Notes: generated from the letters alone by a model not told the origin. A stretch of DNA of 64,000 nucleotides from JBBEBE01 sp040882505 (GCA_040882505.1 JBBEBE010000005.1:454642-518641), one strand, 5' to 3'. Positions 50,802 through 60,683 are shown, counted from the first letter of the stretch. Made by a program: numbers and translations.

Positions 50802-53501
50802 ATGAGTAAACAACACGATCTTCAAAAGACCCGTATCCCTTTCAATACCGGTTCCGGTACTGCCCACCTGTACAGTTTGAAAAAATTGGAAGAACTCGGT
50901 TACGGTGCTGTGAGCAAGCTGCCGTTTTCGATCAAGATTCTGCTTGAGGCGGTTCTTCGGGAGTACGACGGATTTGCCATTACAGAGGACGATGTCCGGG
51001 CATTGGCCGGATACAACGCAAAGGACCCGCAAGGCGAAGTTCCATTCAAGCCGTCCCGAGTCGTGTTGCAGGATTTTACCGGTGTGCCAGCTGTTGTGGA
51101 TCTTGCTGCATTGAGATCTGCGATGAAGCGTATGGGTGGAGATCCTCAATCGATCAATCCACAGGTTCCGGTCGATCTTGTGATTGACCACTCTGTGCAG
51201 GTCGATATGTTTGGACAGGATTCTGCACTCATGTTCAATGTCGAGCGTGAAATGGAGCGGAACAATGAACGATACGAGTTTCTGAAATGGGGCCAGAAAG
51301 CGTTTGACAACTTCCGTGTGGTGCCTCCGGGACGCGGAATTGTGCATCAGGTGAACTTGGAGTACCTGGCCAAGGGAGTCTTTACCCGGGACGAGAACGG
51401 GGAGACCATTGTGTATCCCGATACCCTGGTGGGAACAGATTCACATACGACCATGATCAACGGACTCGGAATTCTCGGGTGGGGCGTTGGCGGAATTGAG
51501 GCAGAAGCGGCCATGCTTGGCCAACAAATCTACATGTTGGTACCCGAGGTCGTGGGAGTGAAGTTGACCGGTGAGCTCCATGAGGGAATCACAGCCACTG
51601 ACTTGACGTTGACGGTGACAGAGCTGTTGCGGCGTCACGGTGTGGTCGGGAAGTTTGTCGAGTTTTTCGGACCCGGCCTGAGCAACATGAGTTTGCCGGA
51701 TCGGGCGACCATCGCCAATATGTCTCCGGAGTATGGGGCGACGATGGGCTTCTTCCCGATTGATGACGAGGCATTGCGTTACATGCGACGAACCGGGAGA
51801 AGTGAAGAGCAGGTTCAGCTCGTTGAAGCCTATATGAAGGAGCAGGGTCTATTCCGAACTGATGACACACCGGATCCGGTCTATACAGAAGTTATCGAGA
51901 TGGATCTTTCCGATGTGGTTACGTCACTTGCAGGTCCGAAACGTCCGCAGGACCGAATTGCTCTCCGCAATATGAAGGAGACCTTTCAGAATTCGTTGAC
52001 CAGTGATGACCCGACGATGGGATTCAACCTGGCTCAGGACAAACTGGCCAGCAAAGGAGTCTATAAGAACGGCGAAACTGTCGAAATGGAGCACGGCGAT
52101 GTGGTGATTGCCGCCATCACCAGCTGTACGAACACCTCCAATCCCAGCGTGATGTTGGGCGCCGGTATTGTCGCGAAAAAAGCAGCCGAGAAAGGAATGA
52201 AAGTTCCTCCCTATGTAAAGACATCTCTTGCTCCCGGATCCCGGGTCGTGACCGAGTATTTGAAAGAGGCCGGCCTAACGCCCTATCTGGATCAACTCGG
52301 ATTCAACCTGGTTGGATACGGTTGTACGACCTGTATCGGGAATTCCGGTCCACTTCCAGATCCGGTCGTCAAGGCGATCAAGGAGGGGGATCTGATCGTT
52401 GCCGGTGTTCTCTCCGGAAACCGCAATTTCGAGGGTCGGATTCATCCAAACGTCAAAGCAAACTATTTGGCTTCTCCGCCTCTGGTCGTTGCCTATGCCT
52501 TGGCAGGTCGGGTCAATATCGACCTGGACCACGAACCGATCGGCAAGGACAAGGATGGGAAGGATGTCTACCTGAAAGATATCTGGCCAACCTCGGAAGA
52601 AATTGTTGAGCACCTGGACGAAGCCATTCGTCCGGATCTGTTTGAGAAGATGTATTCCGATATCTTTGAATCCGAAACGTGGGACGAGATTGCGGTTAGC
52701 GGTGGCGAGATATACGAGTGGAAAGAGAAGTCTACCTATATTCAAGAGCCTCCATTCTTCGTAGACATGGGCCGCGATCCGCAACCGATTCAATCCATCA
52801 AGGGTGCTCGTGCGCTGGTTAAAGTGGGTAATTCGATTACTACTGACCACATTTCACCGGCCGGGAATATTGCCGAGGATAGTCCGGCGGGACGATATCT
52901 CAAGGATCACGGTGTCGAAATACGGGATTTCAACTCCTATGGATCTCGACGTGGAAATGACCGGGTGATGACTCGTGGTACATTTGCCAATGTTCGGTTC
53001 AAGAATCAATTGGCACCGGGAACGGAAGGCGGGTATACCAAATACTTCCCTGAAGATGAGGTGACAACCATCTTTGATGCGGCAGAAAAGTACCACAAAA
53101 GCGGCACACCGCTTATCGGGCTCGCTGGTCTGGAGTATGGAACTGGATCTTCCCGGGACTGGGCGGCAAAAGGGACCATCCTGTTGGGTGTGAAGGCAAT
53201 TATTGCTGCATCTTATGAGCGAATCCATCGCTCCAACCTGGTAGGGATGGGGGTTCTTCCACTTCAGTTCAAAGACGGGGAGACGCATGAATCTCTGGGA
53301 CTGGACGGATCCGAAACGTTCAGCATCGAGCTTGACGACGACCTGAAACCGAGACAAGAGGTTCCGGTCGTCGCAGAGAAGGAAAGTGGTGAAACGGTTC
53401 GGTTTTCGACCGTATGCCGCATCGATACACCGGTTGAGATCGAGTACTATCGGAATGGAGGAATTCTCCACAAAGTGCTTCGGGACTACGCGGCCAAGTA
53501 G
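50802..53501 (+). CDS. acnA: Aconitate hydratase AcnA
   Basis: 899 residues, typical of the AcnA / IRP1 type. It isomerises citrate and isocitrate in the TCA cycle with a [4Fe-4S] cluster. N-terminal blocks include LPFSIKILLEAVLREYDG and VVLQDFTGVPAVVDLAA; the IDHSVQVD phrase follows, then VGTDSHTTMINGLGILGWGVGG. The cluster cysteines are in AAITSCTNTSNPSVMLG and GCTTCIGNSGPL. The swivelling C-terminal domain shows FNSYGSRRGNDRVMTRGTFAN, GLEYGTGSSRDWAAKG and SYERIHRSNLVGMGVLPLQF. An intrinsic terminator follows about 60 nt after the stop. Confidence 0.97.
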   Translation: MSKQHDLQKTRIPFNTGSGTAHLYSLKKLEELGYGAVSKLPFSIKILLEAVLREYDGFAITEDDVRALAGYNAKDPQGEVPFKPSRVVLQDFTGVPAVVDLAALRSAMKRMGGDPQSINPQVPVDLVIDHSVQVDMFGQDSALMFNVEREMERNNERYEFLKWGQKAFDNFRVVPPGRGIVHQVNLEYLAKGVFTRDENGETIVYPDTLVGTDSHTTMINGLGILGWGVGGIEAEAAMLGQQIYMLVPEVVGVKLTGELHEGITATDLTLTVTELLRRHGVVGKFVEFFGPGLSNMSLPDRATIANMSPEYGATMGFFPIDDEALRYMRRTGRSEEQVQLVEAYMKEQGLFRTDDTPDPVYTEVIEMDLSDVVTSLAGPKRPQDRIALRNMKETFQNSLTSDDPTMGFNLAQDKLASKGVYKNGETVEMEHGDVVIAAITSCTNTSNPSVMLGAGIVAKKAAEKGMKVPPYVKTSLAPGSRVVTEYLKEAGLTPYLDQLGFNLVGYGCTTCIGNSGPLPDPVVKAIKEGDLIVAGVLSGNRNFEGRIHPNVKANYLASPPLVVAYALAGRVNIDLDHEPIGKDKDGKDVYLKDIWPTSEEIVEHLDEAIRPDLFEKMYSDIFESETWDEIAVSGGEIYEWKEKSTYIQEPPFFVDMGRDPQPIQSIKGARALVKVGNSITTDHISPAGNIAEDSPAGRYLKDHGVEIRDFNSYGSRRGNDRVMTRGTFANVRFKNQLAPGTEGGYTKYFPEDEVTTIFDAAEKYHKSGTPLIGLAGLEYGTGSSRDWAAKGTILLGVKAIIAASYERIHRSNLVGMGVLPLQFKDGETHESLGLDGSETFSIELDDDLKPRQEVPVVAEKESGETVRFSTVCRIDTPVEIEYYRNGGILHKVLRDYAAK

Positions 53502-53561
53502 GTTCGCTGCCGGCCTCAAGGTGGTGCCACGTGATGGCAATCGTCTTGTGAATTTGATTGA

Positions 53562-53594
53562 AACGCCCTGCCATTACCGGCAGGGCGTTTTTTA
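53562..53594 (+). terminator. Intrinsic terminator after acnA
   Basis: AACGCCCTGCC and GGCAGGGCGTT form an 11-bp stem with a 6-nt loop, followed by TTTTT. It lies 60 nt after the acnA stop and 6 nt from the end of the convergent MATE gene, so it may serve both transcripts. Confidence 0.92.
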
Positions 53595-53599
53595 TGAGC

Positions 53600-54958
53600 T
53601 TATGTTCGGGTTTTGAAGAGGAAACGGAGATTATGTCCAAGACCGGTAAGCGTGAGTCCTGCAATCAATCCAATCCACAACCCGACAGGGCCCATGCCGA
53701 TATGGATTCCGAGTATCCAAGCAAGGCTGAGTCCGAAGAGAGCATAAGAGAGAATGTTGACGACCATCGGGAAACGAGTGTCTTTTAGACCTCGGAGTGC
53801 ACCGAATGCGCCCACTTGCAAGCCATCAGAAACCTGAAAGATGGCAGCCAGAAAGAGGAGTTGCATGGCAATGTCCCGCACGGCAAGATCAGATGTGTAG
53901 ATCGAAACAATCGGTCCGGGAATGAGGATCATGAAGAGGGCTGTACAGCACATGGCCAGTGTGCATAATGTAATGCCGACCACACCGCGAAAACGAGCAT
54001 CGGCCAAGCGCCCTTTGCCTGCTGCCTGTCCGACGCGGGATGTAATGGCCATTGAGAGTCCAAACGGAATCATGAATGCAAGTGCAGCGACGTTGATGGC
54101 GATCTGATGACCGGCAACGGCCACGGTTCCCATGGTGCCCATCATCAAGGTGACAGCGGCAAACAGTGTGACCTCCATGGCCGAACTCACTCCGATGGGT
54201 ATTCCGATTCCAAGAATTTGACGCATCTGGTCCGGATCGGGGCGATGGAATTCACGAAAAATATGGAATCGTTGATAGGGGCGAAATCGTGAAGTAAAAA
54301 GGAGCATGGATAGAAACATGAGTGCCCAAACGATTGCAGAGGCATATCCGGTACCAGTTGCTCCCAATTGAGGGAAACCAAGTTTCCCGTACATTAGAAT
54401 GTAGTTGAGCGGGATATTGGCCAACGTACCAATCAAGGCGACGTACATCCCCGGTTTCGTTACGCTCATCCCTTCACTGAAATAACGGAGTGCACCATAG
54501 GCCATGACGGGAAACAGCCCCCAGGATATTGCCTGGAGGTAGTGAGTGGCACCCTCCGCTACATCCGTTTCGACACCGATCCAGTGAAAGACCGGACCCG
54601 GATTTCGAATAATAAAAAAGACAGGTAACGCGATAATTTGAGAGATCCAGAGAGATTGTCGCACGTTTGTACCGATCTCCTGGAGCTGGCGTCCGCCGAA
54701 ATTTTGAGCCACAATCGGATTAATGGCCATCACTGTACCCAACCCAAATACAATGAACGGCATGAGAATGCTTGATCCGACGGCTACCGACGCGAGGTCG
54801 AGTGCCGAAAGGCGACCCGCCATCACGGTGTCGACAAAATTCATCGACATCTGGAGAAGCTGTGCAATAATGATCGGAAGGCCGAGTGTGAGCGTTATTC
54901 GAGCCTCTTGACGTCCGGCGCTCCATGGAAACGTTTTTAAAAAGTCTGGAAAAACCAT
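53600..54958 (-). CDS. MATE family multidrug/sodium efflux transporter
   Basis: 452 residues with about twelve hydrophobic helices. The first half has LGLPIIIAQLLQMSMNFVDTVMAGRLSA (the standard MATE start) and INPIVAQNFGGRQLQEIG; the second half has GIPIGVSSAMEVTLFAAVTLMMG and SMAITSRVGQAAGKGRLADARFRG. MATE pumps export cationic drugs in exchange for Na+ or H+. It lies downstream of the giant kinase gene (77-nt gap), on the same strand, so a shared transcript is possible. Substrate cannot be told from the sequence. Confidence 0.93.
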   Translation of the reverse strand: MVFPDFLKTFPWSAGRQEARITLTLGLPIIIAQLLQMSMNFVDTVMAGRLSALDLASVAVGSSILMPFIVFGLGTVMAINPIVAQNFGGRQLQEIGTNVRQSLWISQIIALPVFFIIRNPGPVFHWIGVETDVAEGATHYLQAISWGLFPVMAYGALRYFSEGMSVTKPGMYVALIGTLANIPLNYILMYGKLGFPQLGATGTGYASAIVWALMFLSMLLFTSRFRPYQRFHIFREFHRPDPDQMRQILGIGIPIGVSSAMEVTLFAAVTLMMGTMGTVAVAGHQIAINVAALAFMIPFGLSMAITSRVGQAAGKGRLADARFRGVVGITLCTLAMCCTALFMILIPGPIVSIYTSDLAVRDIAMQLLFLAAIFQVSDGLQVGAFGALRGLKDTRFPMVVNILSYALFGLSLAWILGIHIGMGPVGLWIGLIAGLTLTGLGHNLRFLFKTRT

Positions 54959-55035
54959 CGGTCGACTGGATTGATCGTCTTGGTTGGTGGGGGGTGAATC
55001 GTTCGCACCCTACACTCGGACAATCAATAAAGATA

Positions 55036-58000
55036 TCAGCTTTTTCTCCCGATTGCTTGGCTGGTCGGGCCCGGATGTTTGAGATGATGTTGCATGGAGG
55101 GGAACCGGATTCTGCAGATTGTCTGACCGGAATCACCGGAATGGAATTGTATCTCTCCGTGATGAGCTTCAATGATCTTCTTTGTGATCGCCAAACCGAG
55201 ACCTGTTCCACTTGATTTGGTCGAGAAATTGGGTTGGAAAATTTGATCCATAAGATCGTCGGGAATACCGGATCCCTGATCTTCGATTTCGATGATCAGA
55301 TCATGATGATCCATGGTCGTGTGAATTCGAACGGTTGAGCCAGGCGGACTTGCCTCCATGCTGTTTTTGATCACATTGATGAGTGCTCTACGCAAACTTT
55401 CTTCAGAACCTTCAACATGGAGTGGACGCTCATCAAGATGCGTCTCCAATTGAATGTCGGGGTCGGATTGATAGAGATCCACCAAAGAGCGGATCAATCC
55501 ATTGAGTTCGATACGTGACTGCGGTTCCCGAATCGGTTGAGCGAAACTGGAGAAATCGGATGCAATTCGGTTCAGAGATTCGATCTGTTCGGTTACGCGT
55601 CCGGAAACATGAATGGCCTGTTCCTTCAACTCCCTCTGTATGTCCGGATCACTGCTGATCAAGCGTTGTAAATGTTGCAGATGGAGTTTCATGGGTGTGA
55701 GCGGGTTTTTGATCTCGTGCGCAATCTGGCGCGCCATCTCTCTCCAAGCGGCTTCTCGTTCTGCATGAGCCAGGTCCCCCTGAAGCTCTTTCAATCGAAG
55801 TGTCATCCGGTTGTAGGTTTGGGCAAGAATCCCGATCTCATCCTGGTTTCGTACCGGTAACTGGGTGGTTAAATCTCCACTCGAAATCTTGTCCAAACCC
55901 TCCCGTATCTGTGTCAAAGGACGTGTCAGATGGCTCGCAAAGAGGAGGGTCACAAGAATGAATCCGATGATGATCACCAAGTAGAAGAGTAGAAGATAAC
56001 TGGTCGTTTCGAGCATCTGTTCCCGATAGAGAGGGGAATCGAGGAATGTAGGAATGGCAACGACACCTGTCACGTGGTCATTGGCATTCCGCAGGATACG
56101 GTATCCAATTAGAAGCGGCTCCTCTCCAATTTTAAATGGCTGAACCATATGAACCCGATTTCGCTGATAGAGAAATTCTGCGACTGAGAAGGGAAGAACC
56201 GACGGAAGAAGACGTTGCTCGAAGATTTGGGGAGTCGTTGAGTGGCTCACCCAGAGGTTTCGATAGAAGATGGCATCCGAGTCAAGAGTCTGTGCAGCTT
56301 GAACCAGGGAGACCGGTGGAATACCCGGTTCATCCATTCCGATATCAAGATCGGACTGAATGGTCTGGGCCAACCGATCCAGATTGGAGATCAATTCCCG
56401 TTCAAGTTCGTCCTCACTCTGTCGGGTCATGACAAATTGTGTCGAGATTACAAGACCGAGAAGTAGAATGAGAGTAACCAGAAGGAGTCCGTCGAGCAAT
56501 TGATCCCGAAATCTTCGATACGAGCCAAACAAAGGAGACCGGATGACTCGGGTCCATTGCAACAACAGATGGAAGAGGATTGCAACAAGCATCAAGCTCA
56601 TCTGAATGCGGAAAATGGAGAAAATGTGGTGATGGAATCGGGGCTGCGGAGTACTCACTTTGAGTACGTCTCCACTCCCCAGTCGAAGGATTAGTTCCCG
56701 GAACCTCCCTTGCTGTGTAATGACCGAGAGATGAACGGATTCCTCATTCTCGAGGAGCTGCCTCTCCCGTTCTGAAAGTCGGTCATAGACGGGTTGATCC
56801 CGGTAGATGCCCTGTGAGAATCGTTGAACCAGGCGACCCTCTTCATATCGGGAGATATGATAGGATTGTTTCCATTCGCTGCCGGATGAAGCAGAGAGAA
56901 CGGCACGGATTGGGCGATTGAAATCTGGAAATTCACGATGCACCGAAGCCGTTATCCATGCAATGATTCGATCGGGGAACAGATTATCAAAGATTGGAAT
57001 CCATCCACGATGAAACTCGTCTCCAGCGATGGACTCACGCGGAGAGATGCGTTGGATGACCGGTCGATTGGTGGATCGATGGATACGCTCTTGCGTATAG
57101 GCCGTCTCCATCTGAAGTGGATTGGGCGATCGTCCACCAGGGGAGTCGATTCTGGTCACGTACTCTGCCAACAGCGATCCACTCGTCGAGTAGAGTCCGA
57201 TGTCGAATGAATAACTTCGCCACTCGTCACGCAGTGTACTTCGAACAGCGCGTTGAAATCGAGAATAGGCCGACTCTGGGCGGTTTTCAAGGTCCTGAAG
57301 ACTCAGGGACTGTAAATGTAGCTCAAGATTGGTCAGTAGTTGCCAGGCCACATTGTATGAATCTTCAAAATCACTTTCGAGATAGGGTTCGGCAATCTCG
57401 AGGAGTTGACGATCCGTCTGTTCCCGGTCAAACTGGGCGATCATCATGTGGCTCGCCATTGCAACCACGAGTGAAAGAATTAAAATTCGTCGAAAGCGCG
57501 AAAGGCGAAGCCAAAGTTCCGGATCCATGAATAAGCCATAACCGCCTGCCAGAGCCAGAAAGAATAGTGAGATCGAGAGTATCAACGGGACAGGCTCAAT
57601 CAATACGGAATTGTACCACAAGCCGGTGGCGAGGTAGAGCAACGAGAAACTGATAACAGAGGCGATGACCATTAATGAAGGCTTGTCTCCTTCGATTCTG
57701 CAGAGTGCCCAGAAACCGAAGAGTGTGAGAGCCAGGATTGAAGAGAGGAAGATTCCGGATCCAATCATGATGATCCAGTGGCTTAATTGAGGCCAGAGTT
57801 CCAGATCAAAAAGCGCAACGTGGATAAATTCACCAACAGCATGGGTCTGAATCAAGTAAAACGACAATAAAACAACAGTTCCGGCAGAAAAAAGTACGGG
57901 TCGTGAGATGGATACAAGGAGTCGGTTCTCCTGTTTTCGGATTCGCCATCTCCGTGTCAGAGCCGTTATCAGAGATACCGTCAACGAGCAGAGGAAAAGA

Positions 58001-58947
58001 GCGTGGGTCAGATAGTTGACCAATCGATTCCAGCTGGGCCTCTGATCAGGGGAAATATCCCCCAAGAACGGTTCGGCCCACTCTTGAGGAAGAGCGTATG
58101 CGAACGAGAGTGCCCACAAAAGGAAGAGGATCCCGGATTGAAGGAATATTCGGGGAATCGAGTTCAACTGTCTGGAGTAGAGTAAAAACAGAGCACCACC
58201 GAGGAGAAACAGAAGCGTCTGAAAGAGTGAGCGAAGTCGTTCGGATCGTTGATTTCGCTGGTTCATCCAGTGAGGGAAATCCTCTTCGAGTGTATAGAGA
58301 ACTCCGACGGTATCACGATCTGCGACAAGCAGTGGTTCTTGGTGTGTAACACGGTTCTCCATCGGGTCCGTGAACTGGAGATGAACCGGAACCCGACCAA
58401 TCTGATGAAGCTGCTGCCCCAAGTCCAGACTGGAGAGGTCTTGAAGGGGGATAAGTCGACGTTGCTCCAGTGGCAGACCCAGAATCAGAAGGTAGCGATC
58501 CTCGCCGATTTGGAATGGCCAGGTACTCTCCAATAATGTCAACTGATTACGTCGAATCAGACTGATATCGGGAGTTTCCGGAGCAGGTGAACCTGCAGTT
58601 CGGAGGTTGGTGAACCCACTCCAAGCCAACAACTCGCCGTTGCGAAGAAAGGTGCTGCTCCAGGCGGCTGTCTCTTCGAGTTGTTGATGGATCTGCTGTC
58701 GACTGGCACCGGCAAGCAGCTCCTCTTGCAAGGCTTCTCCAAGACTCCGGGTCTGAGCCAACAACTGGTCGTGTACCGATTCGTAGAGTTCCCGACCTTC
58801 CAATACGCTTTGGCGAGCTTCCGATTTCCAGATTTCCGGTAGCTCCGAGTTCTCCGGAGTATGCTGAGTCTGGATCAGCCACATCCCCAAAACGAGAAGC
58901 AGGGCAGTCCACAACAGAGGTATCGGGCGAAGTGCTCTATCCCACAT
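55036..58947 (-). CDS. Very large NtrY-like multi-pass sensor histidine kinase
   Basis: 1303 residues. The first membrane helix (about 11-25) is followed by an extracytoplasmic domain (about 27-235). A block of some eight helices (about 240-510) comes next, then a second extracytoplasmic domain (about 530-770), two more helices (near 775 and 815), a third outer domain (about 835-960) and a last helix (FYLVIIIGFILVTLLF). HAMP follows (LTRPLTQIREGLDKISSGDL), then HisKA with QIAHEIKNPLTPM (His1077) and HATPase with NVIKNSMEA, EDQGSGIP and GTGLGLAITK. The C-terminal half is NtrY-like; three outer regions and about twelve helices are more than usual. No response regulator is adjacent. Confidence 0.88.
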   Translation of the reverse strand: MWDRALRPIPLLWTALLLVLGMWLIQTQHTPENSELPEIWKSEARQSVLEGRELYESVHDQLLAQTRSLGEALQEELLAGASRQQIHQQLEETAAWSSTFLRNGELLAWSGFTNLRTAGSPAPETPDISLIRRNQLTLLESTWPFQIGEDRYLLILGLPLEQRRLIPLQDLSSLDLGQQLHQIGRVPVHLQFTDPMENRVTHQEPLLVADRDTVGVLYTLEEDFPHWMNQRNQRSERLRSLFQTLLFLLGGALFLLYSRQLNSIPRIFLQSGILFLLWALSFAYALPQEWAEPFLGDISPDQRPSWNRLVNYLTHALFLCSLTVSLITALTRRWRIRKQENRLLVSISRPVLFSAGTVVLLSFYLIQTHAVGEFIHVALFDLELWPQLSHWIIMIGSGIFLSSILALTLFGFWALCRIEGDKPSLMVIASVISFSLLYLATGLWYNSVLIEPVPLILSISLFFLALAGGYGLFMDPELWLRLSRFRRILILSLVVAMASHMMIAQFDREQTDRQLLEIAEPYLESDFEDSYNVAWQLLTNLELHLQSLSLQDLENRPESAYSRFQRAVRSTLRDEWRSYSFDIGLYSTSGSLLAEYVTRIDSPGGRSPNPLQMETAYTQERIHRSTNRPVIQRISPRESIAGDEFHRGWIPIFDNLFPDRIIAWITASVHREFPDFNRPIRAVLSASSGSEWKQSYHISRYEEGRLVQRFSQGIYRDQPVYDRLSERERQLLENEESVHLSVITQQGRFRELILRLGSGDVLKVSTPQPRFHHHIFSIFRIQMSLMLVAILFHLLLQWTRVIRSPLFGSYRRFRDQLLDGLLLVTLILLLGLVISTQFVMTRQSEDELERELISNLDRLAQTIQSDLDIGMDEPGIPPVSLVQAAQTLDSDAIFYRNLWVSHSTTPQIFEQRLLPSVLPFSVAEFLYQRNRVHMVQPFKIGEEPLLIGYRILRNANDHVTGVVAIPTFLDSPLYREQMLETTSYLLLFYLVIIIGFILVTLLFASHLTRPLTQIREGLDKISSGDLTTQLPVRNQDEIGILAQTYNRMTLRLKELQGDLAHAEREAAWREMARQIAHEIKNPLTPMKLHLQHLQRLISSDPDIQRELKEQAIHVSGRVTEQIESLNRIASDFSSFAQPIREPQSRIELNGLIRSLVDLYQSDPDIQLETHLDERPLHVEGSEESLRRALINVIKNSMEASPPGSTVRIHTTMDHHDLIIEIEDQGSGIPDDLMDQIFQPNFSTKSSGTGLGLAITKKIIEAHHGEIQFHSGDSGQTICRIRFPSMQHHLKHPGPTSQAIGRKS

Positions 58948-59000
58948 GGTACTCCGGTACTTGCTGCATGAATCGGGGTTCGATTCGGAGGCAGGGTTCG

Positions 59001-59411
59001 TTATCCGGCAGGTTCCGGATCCCGGATATCGGTCCGGACACCGTCACTCCACATCTTCTCGAGATCATAGTAGGTACGATACTCCTCGCTGAAGATGTGG
59101 ACCACTACATCTACATAGTCAAGAACAATCCATTTACGCCCTTCCAGCCCCTCTCTTCGCCAAGGTTTTTCGTTACACAGGACTCGGGTCTGTTCATCCA
59201 CGCGATTGGCTATTGCCCCAATTTGAGTCTCGGATGTACCGTGACAGATGATGAATTGGTTTGCAAGGGTGGTCACGTCCCGGACATCCAGTTGGACAAC
59301 ATCCCGCGCTTTCATTTCAAGCATCGCCTGGCAGATCACGTCTGCCAGGGAGTCGGAACCGTCGTCTGATCGTTCGTCATGAATTGTATGGGGCGTGGGT
59401 TTGGTTGTCAT
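59001..59411 (-). CDS. rsfS: Ribosome silencing factor RsfS
   Basis: 136 residues from the ATG at 59411 (MTTKPTPHTIHDERSDD); the longer open frame upstream to 59651 overlaps the LytR_C gene and is not family-like. RsfS (Iojap) binds L14 and blocks subunit joining under poor nutrition. The family region is AMLEMKARDVVQLDVRDV, TTLANQFIICHGTSETQIGAIANRV, the KPWRREGLEGRKWIVLDYVDVVVHIFSEE block and YYDLEKMW. It follows the LytR_C gene by 34 nt, an arrangement seen in several phyla. Confidence 0.93.
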   Translation of the reverse strand: MTTKPTPHTIHDERSDDGSDSLADVICQAMLEMKARDVVQLDVRDVTTLANQFIICHGTSETQIGAIANRVDEQTRVLCNEKPWRREGLEGRKWIVLDYVDVVVHIFSEEYRTYYDLEKMWSDGVRTDIRDPEPAG

Positions 59412-59445
59412 GCAATGGGGTTGTTCTGTGAAAAAAAGCGAATGC

Positions 59446-59895
59446 TTAATCCAGTTCGAGCGACTCAAAGTCGGCTCCAATGACCAGAGTGGCATCCAAA
59501 AAGAAGTCACCGGAAGCTTCGGTGACGATACGCTCTGGCGGAAGGCCGAGAGCTCTGGCGATGCGCCGGGCATTAGCCGGGTCGCCGTTTCGAGAGACAA
59601 GAATCGTCTCTTCCATGTTGAAGTGATCAAAATTTCCGGATTCGACAACATCGAAACCGTGTCGTCTCAGTGCGGTTGTAAACCGGTTTGCAAGCCCCGG
59701 AACTCCGCATCCATTGAGTACTTCCAGTTGAATAATGTCACTGATCAAAATTGGATCCTCAACGTCCCGTTCGCTTTCAATTCTCGGGACAACGACACGG
59801 TAGATCAGCGCCAGTATCAAGAGGGCAAGAAGCAGGCTCAAAAATCCAATTGCGACGTGAAGGAATATGGAAGATCGATCCTCTCCGTTGTTCAT
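59446..59895 (-). CDS. LytR C-terminal domain membrane protein
   Basis: 149 residues. One transmembrane helix at about 12-33 (VAIGFLSLLLALLILALIY) anchors the protein with the C-terminus outside the cytoplasm. The rest matches the LytR_C domain: QLEVLNGCGVPGLANRFTTALRRHGFDVV, then ILVSRNGDPANARRIARALGLPPERI and the end DATLVIGADFESL. No LCP catalytic domain is present, so a cell-wall ligase function is not indicated; LytR_C domains are thought to act in cell-envelope interactions. It starts 9 nt after the exported unknown gene upstream and is followed by rsfS. Confidence 0.85.
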   Translation of the reverse strand: MNNGEDRSSIFLHVAIGFLSLLLALLILALIYRVVVPRIESERDVEDPILISDIIQLEVLNGCGVPGLANRFTTALRRHGFDVVESGNFDHFNMEETILVSRNGDPANARRIARALGLPPERIVTEASGDFFLDATLVIGADFESLELD

Positions 59896-59904
59896 TCAGC
59901 TTCC

Positions 59905-60432
59905 CTAATATCCGAGTCGATGATGCCGATTCATGAAGGCCCCGGTTCCATATCCATATCCATATGATGACCACGGTCGTTGCGAAAATTGGACCGACAA
60001 GTGGGTATTTGGCGAGAGCTTGTAATCGAGCTGCGCCCGGTCAATCACGACCTGTCCTCCCAGCGGGCTTGTTCCCATCCCGGCGACGGCCATGTTGCCT
60101 CCGAACGGGGAGTGGAGAAGGGACACATCAACATTACCCGTCAATTTTTCGTTGAACCGGAACTGCATGTGATTGGTGTATGCATTCAAGTTTTGATAGT
60201 GACCTCCGACACTGCCAAAACTCATGCTGTACGAGTGGCCCATGTCCATGTCGACACTCGAAAGCCAACGAGTCAATGCGTTATCGGTCTGAGTGGATGT
60301 TCTGAATACAGGTCCGGTCCAGTCTCCGGAACGGCGGAGGTCTTCACGCAACTGTGCTTCTGCCGGCACTGCTGAAACAGCCAGTATCAACAACAAGATA
60401 ATCAAAACAGGTAAGCGAGCTGATCGGTTCAT
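59905..60432 (-). CDS. Exported protein of unknown function
   Basis: 175 residues from the ATG at 60432, which has GAGGAGG 8 nt upstream and opens a signal peptide (MNRSARLPVLIILLLILAVS, ending PAEAQ). The mature part has many short beta-strand-like patterns (SYSMSFGSVGG, HMQFRFNEKLTGNVDVSLL, QLDYKLSPNTHLSVQFSQRP) and a Tyr/Gly-rich end (SSYGYGYGTGAF). It may be a small outer-membrane or periplasmic beta protein. I do not recognise the family. It is the first gene of a run with the LytR_C gene, rsfS, the kinase and the MATE pump. Confidence 0.75.
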   Translation of the reverse strand: MNRSARLPVLIILLLILAVSAVPAEAQLREDLRRSGDWTGPVFRTSTQTDNALTRWLSSVDMDMGHSYSMSFGSVGGHYQNLNAYTNHMQFRFNEKLTGNVDVSLLHSPFGGNMAVAGMGTSPLGGQVVIDRAQLDYKLSPNTHLSVQFSQRPWSSYGYGYGTGAFMNRHHRLGY

Positions 60433-60544
60433 GTATGGGTCCTCCTCTGGTGTAACGGTCCAGTCACATCTGCAGTATACCAAATGAGGAGCTTTTAGTA
60501 AATAGATCCTGAACAGGCGGAAGAGTGTCATACATGAGGGGGCG

Positions 60545-60584
60545 TGACATCTTTTGTCAAAAGTAGTGGAAAACACTATATTAT
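60545..60584 (+). promoter_or_regulatory. Candidate queA promoter with palindrome over the -33 box
   Basis: TTTTG (60552-60556) and TATATTAT (60577-60584) are 20 nt apart, close to the Bacteroidota promoter form with two mismatches in the -7 box. A palindrome TGACA-N5-TGTCA (60545-60559) covers the -33 region and could be an operator. The queA start is 100 nt downstream. I see nothing else clear in 60433-60683. Confidence 0.35.
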
Positions 60585-60683
60585 TAAGCTTTTAACGTGA
60601 AGATTGGTGTGGGTAAATTCGGACCTGTTTCAGGGCGAATCGAGTTGCCCGCAACCCCCTAAATTTGATGGAGTCTGCCCGAT

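Noticed and set aside
60585..60683. preQ1 riboswitch before queA
   Set aside because: No preQ1-I or preQ1-II pattern is visible in the leader.
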